In this document: one piece after another, positions 12,258 to 24,800 of the stretch | Layout: every line of letters starts with the position of its first letter | How positions within the stretch are numbered: position 1 is the stretch's first letter | NCBI GenBank assembly: GCA_963556695.1 | Contig: CAUWAG010000006.1 | Coordinates: forward strand, 2,914,001 to 2,978,000 | DNA length: 64,000 nucleotides | Direction of reading: 5' to 3' | From: Anthostomella pinea | Lineage: Eukaryota > Ascomycota > Sordariomycetes > Xylariales > Xylariaceae | Notes under the pieces: model-generated | Seen by the model: only the letters and a program-made list of their open reading frames with translations | Database searches by the model: none | Told to the model about the DNA's origin: nothing | Position numbers and translations under genes: made by a program

Positions 12258-12461
12258 TGTTGGATTCATGCGATTCCAGACTGCAAACCATCTATACCAG
12301 GACCCATATGTATGATTAGATAAGATAAGATAGTGGATTGAGAGGGCACTTGGCCAGACCTTCGAGTCCAGCTAGATTCCTCTCAATCCAACCATCAGCA
12401 ACATCATGACCTTGACCCCATACTCGAGTATTATGATTGATCGTTCAAGCCTGTTCCAACA
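12258..12461 (+). repeat. 3' LTR of the copia element
   Basis: 204 bp, matching the 5' LTR base for base by eye. Followed by the target duplication ACTGC at 12462-12466. Confidence 0.95.
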
Positions 12462-12466
12462 ACTGC

Positions 12467-12986
12467 TTAAATAAAATAAAATTTCATTTTTTATTTAAGT
12501 AGACTATATAAAGCGAATTTAGCAATATTTCTACCAGAATAAAACTAACCGTTTTTCTTATTTACCTTAAACGACTTTATATAATATCAAGTTTTCTAAC
12601 CCGGCAAATATATTTCGAATTAAAATTATTGAAGTTTTTACGAAATTTTTCTTTAAATTAAGATTACCGCCATATTAAAAATTACCGACTTAATAATTAC
12701 GGTATATATCGTACGTAAGATTATTTTTAGAATCCTGTCTTTTTTAACTTTTATTACTAACTAGTTAATAAACGGAGTAAAAAAATTCAATGAATATACG
12801 ATTATATTTTATCAATATGTCTAAAAATGGTTCCGAATAATATATTGTTCATTTACGATTTATTCTTAAACATCATTCAAAACATCTATTTCCCAAAAAA
12901 TAGCCTATTTAAAACCTATATCAATATTGGCTACGTATTTCTTATTAATTAAAATCAATTTAATTTATAAGGTAAAAACGCTTATG
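12467..12986. other. AT-rich decayed repeat, no gene
   Basis: Very AT-rich sequence with no usable ORF, the texture of heavily RIP-mutated transposon DNA. No family can be assigned by eye. Confidence 0.7.
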
Positions 12987-13479
12987 TGTAATGAGTCGTC
13001 TAACCTATAAGGCTAGAGGGTTCTATAGGGTTTATGTTCTGAGGTAAGTCAACACAAAAGACGATAGAGGCTTCTGTCAACTAGAAGACACTCAGATGCT
13101 GGGGCTTGGTCTGAACTGGGTTCACTGCGTAGTCGAGTCGTCAGGAGATTTCTTCCAACTTAAGCTTTGCTAAGATGCTTAGATTGATCATTAAGGTAGA
13201 GACTGTCTATCTATCTAGCTGGGAAATGTCTGTCCTTATATATCCAATCTCTCCCTCACTGATGGAGTAGGATCACCTTGTCCCGGAGTGATGCTCACTG
13301 GCTTACTCCCTGATCTAGTGATCCTCGCAGGCTCACTTTGTGATCCAGTGATCCGTCACGTGACCCTTTGTTATGTAATCCGTAATACCTATTGTTCTGT
13401 TCCTGCCTTCTGATTCCATTGGTTCTTAGTGTACTCCCCTTGGCCTTCCAACAGGCCGTGTACTTGCTGCATCGTAACA
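12987..13479. repeat. Solo LTR of a second family, 493 bp
   Basis: A block of ordinary base composition inside AT-rich DNA, starting TGTAATGAGTCG and ending CATCGTAACA, flanked by TTATG on both sides (12982-12986 and 13480-13484). The TG...CA ends plus a perfect 5-bp duplication identify a solo LTR. It holds no gene; its internal parent element is not in the window. Confidence 0.8.
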
Positions 13480-13484
13480 TTATG

Positions 13485-15566
13485 GGTTTTAATTTCTATT
13501 TTTTCCTTAAATGATATAAGTATATGCTTTGAATAAAAGAACCTCAATATTAAAACGACCGCTTTTCATCATTAAGGTTTATTTGTATTAGTATACTGTT
13601 TTATTAAAAATAAATAAGATTCTTTGGAAAGAGAGAAATGATATTAACTAGGTAACTTAAAGGGATAGTTTATGAACTTACCGACATTTAAAACGGATTT
13701 TTATAAAGGCTTGACTTTTAATTTAGATGTTAAAAGTAAAAACAATGAAAAAAAGGTTGAAGAAGCTTTATAATATATTGCTTTTTATTTACCTTAATAG
13801 TTATAGCTTTTGAAGTCGACTAATCTCGACCGGTTTTTAATGTTTTTAAAAGACCTTACGGTGAGATTTTACTTTAAGCTTACTTCTTCGGCTTGTTAAC
13901 TTAGATATATTTATAATAAAATAAAAAAGTGTTAATCCTTTTATAACGACTTTATATTTCAGTTTTTATCTTATTATTATCAATAGCTTTACCGCAACGT
14001 TATTAAAGCCTTTTTAAAAGCCGGCATGATTTTATACGATAACGCCTTCTTTATACTTCTTTGGTGAAAACTTATTTTAATTTGTGATAAAAGAATTACT
14101 AATCAAATAAACGGTAGAACCGAATTACTGCTTTAAAGCAATGAAATTATTCAGTTATTTATTAATTAAATATATAAAAGCCTTGAGTTAATACCACAGA
14201 TTTATAAAGTTGTTCAAAAGTTTTATTAGTATTATAAAGAATAAAAAGGGCTTACTTTATATATAGTATAAAATATATTTGTAAATTGTAACGAATTTAT
14301 TCATTTTCCAAAACTGCCGATTTCGAAAATTAACAGATTAAAGTTTATAATACAAAACAATAAGTTATTTATCCTTAGGGGCTTTAAATATACTTATTAA
14401 TAACTTTTCATACGGTTTTTATAATTATATATGTAAATCCTTTAAAAATTGAAAAAAATGTAAACAAGAATTCCTTTTCAATATCAATTTTATCAAAATC
14501 AATTGTTGTTTATTATATAATAATATAATTAAAATTCAATATCACCTTTCTTAACCCATCTTTATAGTATTTTATATTATTTTATAAAAATAACCCATGG
14601 TTTTTAAAACATATAGCGATTAATCTATAATTCCTTTTTTTAAGGTTTTAATTTTAGATATTTTCAATCCTTAAAACTCGTTAAAACCCACAATTTTTTG
14701 AAATTCAATTTTCAACTTTAATAATTATTATTGTAACTTTTATTATAACCTTAATTATAAATTCTAATTATATGCTTCTAACTATAAATTAAATAAATAA
14801 ATAAACGATATATATACTAGTAATAAGTTGATTTTTAACTTGATTAATCCCTTATTCTTTAATTTTTACGTCGACTTATTATTTGTATAAAAACATTTAT
14901 AATTAAACTTTAAATAAAGATGTAGCTTTAAAAGTTTTTAGAATCGATTTAAAGAAAGCAGATTTTAATTAATATAAACGACTCAAAACTTGGCTTATCA
15001 AGAAAATAAGCCGTTTAACGAACCATTTAAACCTTTTTTTATAAAAACCCGTTTGTTTTAATCTTAACCTTTCTCCTTCGGCTGTTTATTTAAATACTAT
15101 ATATAAACATAAATCTCGTTAAACAATCTGAAAAAATGGTTCGTTTTTAATAGTACGATGTTATTGAAATTTATTGACTAAAAATAAAACGTTTTTAATT
15201 AAATTAAAGATATATTAAAAGGCTTTATGATGATGTTATAAAACGGCCTTTAAATAAATATTTATTGACATTTTATAAAGGCATTTAAAAGTATTTAACT
15301 TAATCTCACAAGCCTTACAATATTTTAAAAGAATCTCGAATCAATAAGCCTAAACAAAGCTGCGTTTATTAAGATATTATTTCGGTAAGAAATAGCATTA
15401 TTTTAAGACTTTATAAAAACAAGTTATATTAAATTCAAAATCTTTCTTTTATACAAGAATAACATAATTATTAATCATATATAATAAGTATAAAATATAC
15501 CGATCTTACAACTATTAAAAAATAAAGCTATTAAAATATTTTATTTTATATTAAAGTAAATATAAT
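13485..15566. other. AT-rich decayed repeat, no gene
   Basis: About 2 kb of extremely AT-rich sequence without coding potential on either strand, consistent with RIP-destroyed transposon DNA. Nothing else seen. Confidence 0.7.
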
Positions 15567-15768
15567 TGTGGGATCAGGCTTGAACGATCAATCATAATAC
15601 TCGAGTATGGGGTCAAGGTTATGATGTTGCTCATGGTTGGATTGGGAGGTCTAGCTAGACTCGCAGGTGTGGCTAAATAACCTCACAATCCGGTCTCTAA
15701 TCTCTTATCTAATTATACATATGGGTTCGGTATAAATGCTTTGAATGTGGAATCCCATGGATCTAACA
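15567..15768 (-). repeat. Solo LTR of the copia family, diverged
   Basis: About 202 bp matching the copia LTR in reverse orientation (tgtgggatcaggcttgaacg ... ggatctaaca), with many C/T and G/A differences. The flanks ATAAT and GATAG do not match, so the target duplication is lost or the ends are eroded. Confidence 0.8.
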
Positions 15769-16301
15769 GATAGCTTTCTTTTCATTAAGATAAGAAAGTT
15801 TCGAGCTTTTTCATTTTATTTTATAAGTTTAGGTTGTAAAAGTCGAAATTTAAATCAATTATAATATACTGGTGCAAACTGCTGGTATAATTAACACTTA
15901 CTTCCAGCCGAAAAGACATCTAGTCTATATAAGTAACGATTAACGTACAAATATAAAAATAAGTAGTTAATTTAATTATTTAAAAGTCGTAGAAGGGTCT
16001 AAAAAAGTCGTTTATTGAATAAGATAAGGTTCATATAAAAAGAATACGTAATAGATTAAAAACTAGGCTATATATAGTTAATAAGGTAAATTAAGTAAGA
16101 TAAAAACTTTTCTTTGATATAATCTTTTCTTATTACGATATAATTATTTTTAAACTATTGTAATAAATATTAATAAATATTATACCGTAAAAACTAATAA
16201 AAAATCCATTATATAAACCTTTAAATAACTAAATATTAATTAATTATTCCTTATACCGTATATATAGTATATCTTTTCAAAAACCTTATATTTATTCTTA
16301 T
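15769..16301. other. AT-rich decayed repeat, no gene
   Basis: AT-rich stop-filled sequence with no recognisable coding or RNA feature. Confidence 0.7.
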
Positions 16302-16509
16302 TGTTGGATCCATGTGATTCCATAGCCAAACCATCCATATGAAACCCACATGTATGATTAGGTAAGAGATTAGATACCCGATTATGAGTTCACTTAGCCA
16401 GACCTTCAGGTCCAGCTAGACTTCCCAATCCAACCATCAGCAACATCATGACCTTGACCCCATACTTGAGTGTTATTGTTATGATTGATCGTTCAAGCCT
16501 GTTCCAACA
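16302..16509 (+). repeat. Solo LTR of the copia family
   Basis: 208 bp, TGTTGGATCCATG ... TTCCAACA, same orientation as the full element. The flanks CTTAT and CTTAA are an imperfect 5-bp duplication (4 of 5). It has a small insertion (gttatt) relative to the 204-bp form. Confidence 0.85.
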
Positions 16510-16673
16510 CTTAATAAACTTTTATTTATCATTAAATAAAAGAATTGAAATTTTCAAATGCTTTTATTACCTAGTTAATACCGCTAGGTTTGAAATCAAG
16601 CTTTAAGCCTTTATGAGCTTTTTTTTAATAGTAATTTCGTTTATTTTGTTTTGTTTTATTTTATTTTAACATA

Positions 16674-18440
16674 ACGTGGATGACAAGCGACTGGTAATTA
16701 CAAGCAAACGGCAACTTTTCACTAACCTTCTAACCAACATGTCAAATAACTGAACCACAACGCATTTAATTCAATCTGATCAATTGGATTCTTCTTCTTC
16801 AGACGTTTCTATCTGTATTGTATAAGTTCGCAAATTATGGCCAGTATTGCTGCAAATGCCACAACATCGCTCACGCGCTGCTGCCATCCTTGGACGACGA
16901 CTATCTTCACACATTTCCTATCTTGCCAGCTCATCAATATCCTTTACAGCCTGGAGACCTACTGCGTCTTCAACGGAAAGTATTCCTCCTTTCATTAGGC
17001 ATTTGTTTTTTGTTCTCCGGCGTTTATTTAGTAAGTGATTGGCCTCCTCTAGCTTGCGGACCCAGGAATCAACCAAAGCGACCTTATGCATAAGACCGTA
17101 TGTAGCCTTTGAAAATGAGCTCAACGCATCAACTATTGATATATGTGAGCTTCTATTGTAGTTTCTGACTCGATTTCGGATATAAACTGACTGGTTTACC
17201 ACTTCGTTGATGGTGGTAGGCGTCTTTGAAGTCCAAGTTATGGGTGGCAGATTGGGGTCTGGCAACAGTGTTCGTACGACAACGACAACATCCAGCTTCA
17301 AAATGACACTTTCTGAGTCGAAAGGAACAAGCCCAGTGGCACTGAAACCTGCTCAAATGTTTCCTGGCGTTATAGCAGCATTGTGTGCTTCACAAAACAC
17401 TGCAAAGAAGTCCTCCTTTGAAACGTGGGTTATATGACGCCGGATGAGATCCTCAATCATGCGTCCGTACGCTCGTTTGAGCATGCTAAAACAACTGACA
17501 TATAAAGGCTGGAGCCTGTGTGACGAGTGGGCAGGCATACAAAGGGTAATAATACTGTTATTCTGGCAATAATCCTCAAGGATCTGGGAATGGTGGCTTT
17601 TGTGACCAACTAGGATGAGGAGGCGTTTACTGGCAGTCATACACAGTCTGGTATACTTATCGAAATGCCAAATCCATTTCAAACCAATCTCTTTCGTAGT
17701 CCAACCGTTATCTGACACAGTCATCTTCTAATCGCGTGGTAATGTTGTGTCGCAATACCATGACGCGAGGTGGGTTTTGTCCTGTAGAATGATGAGCGGC
17801 GGGACCACCCAACTATCAGCATTGACAGCAGAAATTGCTGTAGACCATTCCTTGTTGCCTTGCTGAGCTTGTCTAGGCCTACCACGTCTTTCGGTACTTA
17901 TAACGACCATGCCGGACCCAATAATGCCCATTATAAACCCAGTCTCATTGAAGTTATAAATATTCGCATCTTGGATACCAAGTTTTGTGATTGCCACCGC
18001 AACTTGGCGAAACCACGCGCAATACGCGTCTAGATCTTCGTTCAAGACCCTCTGGTAGTCTATCCTCCAATAAAAACGCGTCTGCAGGCCTGGTGTGCGT
18101 TTAATGAAGTTCTGCGTCCAGTTATTTCCAATGCGTCTATCCCCACGTACTGCCAACAATTGATTCGCCATATCTTCAACATAACTGTGCCGGGGTGGAA
18201 ATGCTCGCGCATCCAGGTCAAGAATGAAGAAAAGAATGGCATTTTCTTTGGAAACCGTAAGTTTCAAAGTATTGAGCATGCTATCGCGTCGTGATGGTCG
18301 GCCGGCAATTCTAGCCTTTAAGGAATTATACAGGACGTGCAAAGCCTTAGAAAGCTTGCCAATAGTAATATGAGGGTCGTATCATTTAGCTTGAGCAACA
18401 AGCTGTAAGTCTGATTCGCTATAACGCAATGCTATTATTG
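16674..18440 (-). mobile_element. Fot1/pogo-like DNA transposon, copy 2, 5' truncated
   Basis: Minus-strand copy of the element at 3720. The 3' TIR (acgtggatgacaagcgac) starts at 16674 beside TA. Transposase pieces run 18342-17728, 17724-17353 and 17301-16918. They show FIKRTPGLQTRFYWRIDYQR, YNFNETGFIMGIIGSGMVVIS, NGWTTKEIGLKWIWHFDKYT, a second-Asp region degraded to LVGHKSHHSQ, and LCMPAHSSHRLQPLYVSCF where the family has LQPLDV. A C-terminal zinc-knuckle remnant lies near 16850. Sequence match to copy 3 stops at about 18440 and AT-rich DNA follows, so the transposase N-terminal end and 5' TIR are lost. First-Asp to Asn and third-Asp to Tyr changes mean it is catalytically dead. Confidence 0.8.
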
Positions 18441-19792
18441 TTAGTTGATTAATATCGAACCTTTACTTATTAAATATTATTCTGTTTAACATTTCTGCCG
18501 TTTAAATTTTTTATAATATAGTTTTATAAATATAATTATATTTTATAACTATTTATAAGTGAATATCTTTGGTTTATTTATTTATTTTAGCCTTTTTTAT
18601 ATTTTTAAGGTAAAACAATGTGTAATAAATTAACTAATAAAGCATTATAAATACATTGTTTTATGATATTATTATCCTTATTGGCTAATTGCTTATTAGC
18701 TTTTTGAGTGGTTTTTTTATACGCATTATAATAGGTTAAAACCGCTTTATATACGATTTAAAACCTTTTAAAGGTTAAAGGCTATATTATTGACACACGT
18801 CACCAGAGAGACCCACTGTACGTGAGTGCCCTGGACAATCAGAGTGCGGCCAGATAGATAAACTAAAGAAGCGGCCACCATATAAGGGGTGCAGTCCTCT
18901 TACTTAGCTAGATAGCCAACTCACACACAACAATATATTTGACCGCCAAACTCGCTTACTTCAATTATGCCGCTTATATATATAGCAGCTTATTTATTTA
19001 ATACAACGATATATAACACCTTTTATACAGTAACGAAAACTCTTAATTTTTCTATTTTTATTACATTTATATTAAATTTAAATTTAAGCTTTTTAAAAGT
19101 TAAGAGTGTCACGATTCCGTAAATATATCGTAAAGATACTGGTACCCTTATTGATTATTAATGTATAATGAACTTTGGTTGAAGGAAAAGAAAGATCTAG
19201 AGATGCACCCAAATTGGTGTGCAGCTAGATGTGGGCAGTTGTCCCCCACCAGACCCACCAGGACATGGACCAACCTATCATCCGATCAGTCACGTGCTCA
19301 GTCACGTGACCTGGGGACTATAAGGACCATCGCTAGACTGGTGAATGGTGGAACCATCAAAGATTTAATGTATCTTTAAATGTTCTTAATACCCTTTATA
19401 ACGCGGAAATATACGGGTAAGTAGTTAATACCATATATATAATATTGCTTAAATTTAGTCTAGTAATTATTGTTTTGATCTGCTTTTTTTAAATAATAAT
19501 CACGTAAAAAAAGAAGGTTTATTAAACCGCTTTAACCAGAAAAAACAGGATTTACAGCTATTTATATACTTATCAACTATTAAAAAAGGTCTTTTTTGAT
19601 TTATAAACAGATTTAAATAAAAATATAGGCGAGGTAAGTATAATTTACGTAAAATAGCGGTGGAAAAATCTTAAAAAGAGAAAGGGCTTAAAAACGGATT
19701 TAATTTAAGGAAAAGAATCCAAAAAACTCCGAAAGGGCTTAAAAGCACATAAAGTAAGTAACAAGTTGTATTAAAGAAAAAGAAAGCGTTTT
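18441..19792. other. AT-rich repeat relics with two GC-balanced islands
   Basis: Mostly AT-rich, stop-filled DNA. Two islands of normal composition lie at about 18791-18932 (starts TGACACACGTCACC, ends ACACAACA) and 19187-19380 (contains cagtcacgtg twice). They resemble small LTR or MITE insertions, but I found no target duplication. No gene seen. Confidence 0.5.
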
Positions 19793-20375
19793 TGTGACGG
19801 CCTGCGCAGACCTTCCCACATAACAAGCCGATACTTCCCAATAAGGGAAGGATCTGACCAGAGGATCCTCTTTGTGATGGTCTGACCTCCCATCAGGTCT
19901 GACACACCATCTGCAGTGGTCAATGCGCTGCATCAGGTGACCTGATGCACAGGACGTGTTGCCCTAACTGCTACTACATTAGATGGTGGGCCAGATCCTT
20001 CTTTCCCTCTTCACTGAGAGATTCTTACATGTACGTAGTGAAAGCAGGACTGTTCTTGAATAGGAGCCGGCGATAGACACCGGAAGATCTCCAGTGTGGC
20101 AGAGACGCACAGGGCATCTGACCCACCAAGAAGACAGATAATCAATCTCTGCACACAGAGCACAACAATCAATAGAATCAATCATCATCCGTGTATTCAA
20201 CAACTGTTACGTCCACTCTATATTTACGCTTCGTGACACCCCTAAAGGGGCAACCTCCCGCTGTACCTATCTCTCTCTCTCTTCCTTTCCTCTCTAGTCT
20301 TTATATTCTTATTAATAGAGTAATAGCTGCTTGCTGCAGGCCATGTCCCAGTTCCCCAATATGCTTGCCGTGACA
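19793..20375 (+). repeat. 5' LTR of the Gypsy element, carrying a nested insertion
   Basis: The outer parts (19793-19872 and 20243-20375) align with the 214-bp 3' LTR with scattered differences. The intervening 370 bp has no counterpart there. That insert starts TGTGATGGTCTGACC, ends CTTCGTGACA, and contains a further LTR-like block at 19957-20202. Confidence 0.85.
19957..20202 (-). repeat. LTR-like block nested within the insertion
   Basis: Begins TGTTGCCC and ends ATTCAACA on the plus strand. Its 20062-20202 part is the reverse complement of most of the solo LTR at 4814-4983. No target duplication is visible, so the exact ends are uncertain. Confidence 0.55.
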
Positions 20376-20549
20376 TAATATCAAGACTCGTCCATACCAG
20401 ATCAGAAGCCTTGTCTTCAGATCACCACTGCAAGGAGTTTTGTCTCTATCAGTGACAGGTGTAGTGTTTCTGAATACCCACCTATCATAAGACTTTATTA
20501 TCCCTTCACTATCCCACCTATTATTACTACTGATTCCGTCCAACACACT

Positions 20550-21743
20550 GTGATAACGAGTACCATTATCATTCTAGAACATCAGGATAGTTCTGAAGGG
20601 CCTGGAAGACCAGCCCAACCTATCCAAACATCTCCCAACACCAATAACCTTCCCCCAAAGAAAGAACCAAAGAAACAGAGAACCAAGACACGAGGGGGCC
20701 AGAACAAGCCAAACACGCAACCAAAGGCCGCATTGACCCACAGCAAATCTCACTCAAACGCTTTATCGTCTCCATCTTCCTCCAGGATCACATTCTAGGA
20801 CCCACAGACCCAGCCCATGCGACATTCCATCAAGCTGGCAGACCCTGCAAAGCTGAGTGATGGTCAAAACACAACTTTTGAACAGTGGGAGAACAGCACC
20901 CAACGCAAGCTACGGACCAACTGGTGGCTCTTCATTACAGAAGAATCAGAGTTTGACTGGCTCTGTACGCTAATAGAAGGTGATGCAGCTATAACATTGG
21001 AACCATTCATCTCTGAAGAGAACGCTGAGTCATTTACTACCATTAAAGAGGTGTATGACCTTCTCCGGTCCTCTTACAGCAATCCCGACACAGCTGCTCA
21101 AGCCAGAGATCAGCTCCATGATCTGTGGATGGAACCGGCGCAAGACTTCTACTCCTTTTGTTCCACATGGGTTCTCTTAGCCAGTAAGACAGGCCTGTCC
21201 CGGACAGAATGGAAGTATGAACTGAACCAAAAGCTGACACCACCCCTGAGGATATAAGTAATGGCTTCTTACCTTGACTCTAATGTTTCTTTCAACCAAT
21301 TTCAAAATATTTGTTCTAGCAATGCTCAACAGCTTACAGAGATTAAACGAGTCAAGAAGCAGCGCCAAAGCTTCTTAAAAGCTTCCTCTCGCCATACCAT
21401 CACTGTGGCACCTGGACCTCAGCAGTTTATCAGAAGCCTACCAACTCAAGCTTTGTCCAATCAAGCGATTGACACTACCTTCCAACCAGCAAGAGCATCA
21501 CCTGATCAGAAGACTCCCCGTCTCTCTGCAGCCCCTGAAAGGAAGCACATTGACCGATCACGCACACCCCATAAGGCAGAAAGCATTACATGCTACTTGT
21601 GTGGCAAAAAGGGCCATATCGCTCCCAAATGTCCAAACAAAAGAACTCCTCATGTATGTTTTCTAGAAAAAGACAATGAGGCCTCTTCTGGTCTGACCCA
21701 GGATGTTACTTCTGACAACGAGTCAGAAAACTCAAAGGTCTAG
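20550..21743 (+). pseudogene. Gypsy gag, two in-frame stops
   Basis: Three consecutive pieces in the same frame (20550-20798, 20817-21257, 21261-21743). The middle one is the capsid-like gag domain (TTFEQWENSTQRKLRTNWW ... CTLIEGDAAITLEPF). The last is basic and carries an intact CCHC knuckle, CYLCGKKGHIAPKC. It ends at a TAG at 21741, and pol continues in a different frame, as in elements that use programmed frameshifting. The internal stops (TAG 20796, TAA 21255) suggest decay. Confidence 0.75.
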
Positions 21744-21839
21744 GGAAAGTCTCCTACCTAGGCCTCCAATGTATTATTAATCAACTAGCTCACCACTCTC
21801 TTGAAATTATATCACTTTGATCAGACCTCTCTGGCTTGA

Positions 21840-24800
21840 TTGGCAGCAGTACTTTTGTGATGACTGCAACCATCCGATTGAATAGAATTGCAGTGCGTGT
21901 GAAAGTTTTGATTGATACTGGAGCAGAGGTTTATCTTTTAGGCAGCCGTTCAATCATGAGCCGCTTGGCTCAACAATGGGAACTCGCTTAAAGACATTTT
22001 AATGAGCCCGCCACCCTGAATGGCTTTGGCAAGGGACATTCACAGGTTGTTAACACAATAGTTGCAGCAAACTTCCAGATTCAGGGAAGAACCTTCTGGG
22101 AAGCCCCTATCTTAGATACGGAGTTTGGACCCAGCAAGAATTTTGACCTTATTGTTGGCAAGCAGTTTTTGGCTGCTCATAACCTCCTATCAGACTGTCG
22201 GCGGAACCGCCTATATTTCTCACCAGAACTACCTTTTCTTATCAACTGGAAGACCGACATCACTAACCCAGCTCGCCAGTGGTTAAGACAACGGGCTATC
22301 AATCCTCAGGCCCAGTAGGACATGCTCCATAGGGATTCACAGTGGGAAGATCAAGAGAAACGCCCGCAAAAGATACTACGTCGCCACCAAGTGCTGGATA
22401 CATAGGCAAGAGACCATCATCAGTCCTTACAGACTATGAAAGACCAGCTAGCCGGACGGGACCGCTTGGCATCCTTGTAAAAGACTTCCCCACGCCAGGC
22501 TGTTCATCCCAAGGTTAGCAAAGACGCAATAGTGAACGCTCTGGGCGCGGATATCCACCTAGTCTCAGGAAGTACCTTCTTTAGACGGGCTAGTCACCGT
22601 CAGAAGGGGCAACATTAATAACACAGCTACGGAAATGTGTTCTTCTTTTCGGTATATGAGCTTGATCAAGCCATTAATTACTTTATTGATAAAGAGGACT
22701 CAGAGACTCAGCATTTGTTACACAGCAGGCTTCCTCCAGAGGCACAAGATTTTATGGATGTATTTTCCAAGACAGAAAGCAACGAATTACCCTCTTTCTG
22801 CAAGGATATTACCCACAAGATCGAGCTCAAGCCAGGGGCCAAGACTCTTTGCCTGCACCCCTTATATAGCATGAAGGCTGACCACCTTATTGCCCTTAAG
22901 CAATATCTGACGGAACACTTACACAAGGAATGGATTGTTCCCAGTGGAGCAGAGTATGGGTCCCCTGTTCTCTTTGCCAAAAAGCCAAATAGAGGCTTGC
23001 GTTTCTGTGTCGACTACCGCGAGCTCAATGCTCAGTCAAAAAAAGACCGCTACCCGCTGCCACTAATCAGCGAAACTTTGGAACGTCTATCTTGCGCTAA
23101 GCTGTTCACCAAGCTGGATATCAGGGCGGCTTTCCACCGAATCCGCATGGATCCAGCCTCTGAGGATCTCACGACCTTCTGTACGCGCTTTGGCCAGTAC
23201 AAGTACAAGATGCTCCCTTTTGGACTTTGTAACGGCTTAAGTACTTTCCAGCGGTATATCAACAAGGCCTTGTTCCCATATCTGGATGAGTTCTGTACAG
23301 CCTATATGGAAGATATCTTGATATTTTCTGCAGACCCATTAGAACACTGGGACCATGTCCGCAAAGTCCTCAAGAAGCTCCGTGAAGCTGGCCTCCAGGC
23401 TGACATCAAGAAGAGCGAGTTTGTTATCATATCAACAAAATTCCTGGGATATATAATATCAACCAGTGGCATATCAGTTGATCAAGCCAAGATTACCGCC
23501 GTGAGGGACTGGGAAGAGCCTAGGACTGGTAAAGAATTATAGTCTTTCTTGGGATTCTGTAACTTCTATTGGCAATTTATAGACAGTTTTAATAAGATAG
23601 TTAAACCTCTTTACTGTTTTATTGTGGCAATTAAGTACTTATAGACCAAGGAATAGTAGAGAGCCTTTGACAACCTAAAGGATGCCTTATGCTTAGCTCC
23701 CTTGCTCTCACATTACAGGGAAGCAGCTCCTACTAAGCTAGAAATAGACGCTTTAGATGGTATAATCTCAGCAGCCCTCTCCCAACAGGATGAGCAAGAC
23801 AACTGGCATCTAGTGGCCTATCTGTCGCGAACTATGAATACAGCAGAGTGCAATTATCTCATCCATGACAAAGAACTATTAGCAATTGTCTATGCCATGC
23901 GAGAATGGAACCACATGCTCACTGCCCTTCAGCATCCCCTTCCTGTTTTCATAGATCATCAGGCATTCCAATACTTTGCCACTAAGCAATAGCTCAATTC
24001 TCGACAAACAGCCTGGAGTGAGGATATCTCGGGCCTGGACTTCACCATCTCTTACTGTCCAGGTAGAGAGAACCTGATAGCTGATACTCTATCACGGAAA
24101 GCTGTAGATCTAGCTACACAGAAGGCCATCAAGGATAAAAGTCGCCGCTAGATCCTCCTACCTATTAAAAGGTTCAATGGACCCGTTGACCTGCATATGA
24201 CTGACCCGTCACCTAGTCCAGAGGACAACCTGGTATGTGTCATTATGGCCACCTTTGAAGCCAACAACCAGGACCCTGACGGTTCTCTAGAAGGTGTTCA
24301 GTTTATTGATGCCATCTTGACAGCCAATCGCTCTTTGGAGACCTTGCTTCTTAAGCGTGAAAGAGCTAAACACATTCAACAGGGCTATAGTCTTGTTGAT
24401 GGCTTGCTACTGAAAGAGGGACGTCTCGTGGTGCCTGATGAGGGGCACCTACACACACGATTTTATGATGAGATTCACAGACTATCTTCCCGTGCACACC
24501 CTGGTCGGAACAAGATGCGTGCCTTAGTAGCAGAGCGTTACTCCTGGCCAGGTATGCGTGCTTTTATAGACCGTTATTGCGCTCATTGCCCAGAATGTGG
24601 CAGAGGTCGCAACTCCCGTCTCAAGCCAGCCGGCTTGCTACAACCCCTGCCTATACCAGATCGTCCTTGGCAACATGTCTCTATGGACTTCAAGACCATG
24701 CCAAAAGACAAGCTAGGCTATGACACAATCTATGTGGTGATAGACCGACTAGGCAAACGCCCGTGGTCTATTCTGACATATAAGACATGTACAGCCAAAG

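Larger units (their letters stand above)
6216..12461 (+). mobile_element. Full-length Ty1/copia LTR retrotransposon
   Basis: A complete copia-type element of 6,246 bp: 5' LTR 6216-6419, leader with a minisatellite, one long reading frame 7024-12189, and 3' LTR 12258-12461. Both LTRs are 204 bp, start TGTTGGATTC, end TTCCAACA and look identical by eye. ACTGC flanks both ends (6211-6215 and 12462-12466), a perfect 5-bp target duplication. The domain order gag, protease, pre-integrase, integrase, RT, RNase H is Ty1/copia. A purine run (gaaagaaagag) just before the 3' LTR is a plausible polypurine tract. No TGG-starting tRNA primer site follows the 5' LTR. The frame holds three stop codons, so the copy is probably defective although structurally young. 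Confidence 0.95.

Noticed and set aside
18791..18932. Possible solo LTR with TGACAC...ACAACA ends
   Set aside because: Flanks ATTAT and ATATA do not match, so it is left as an unexplained island rather than a called LTR.
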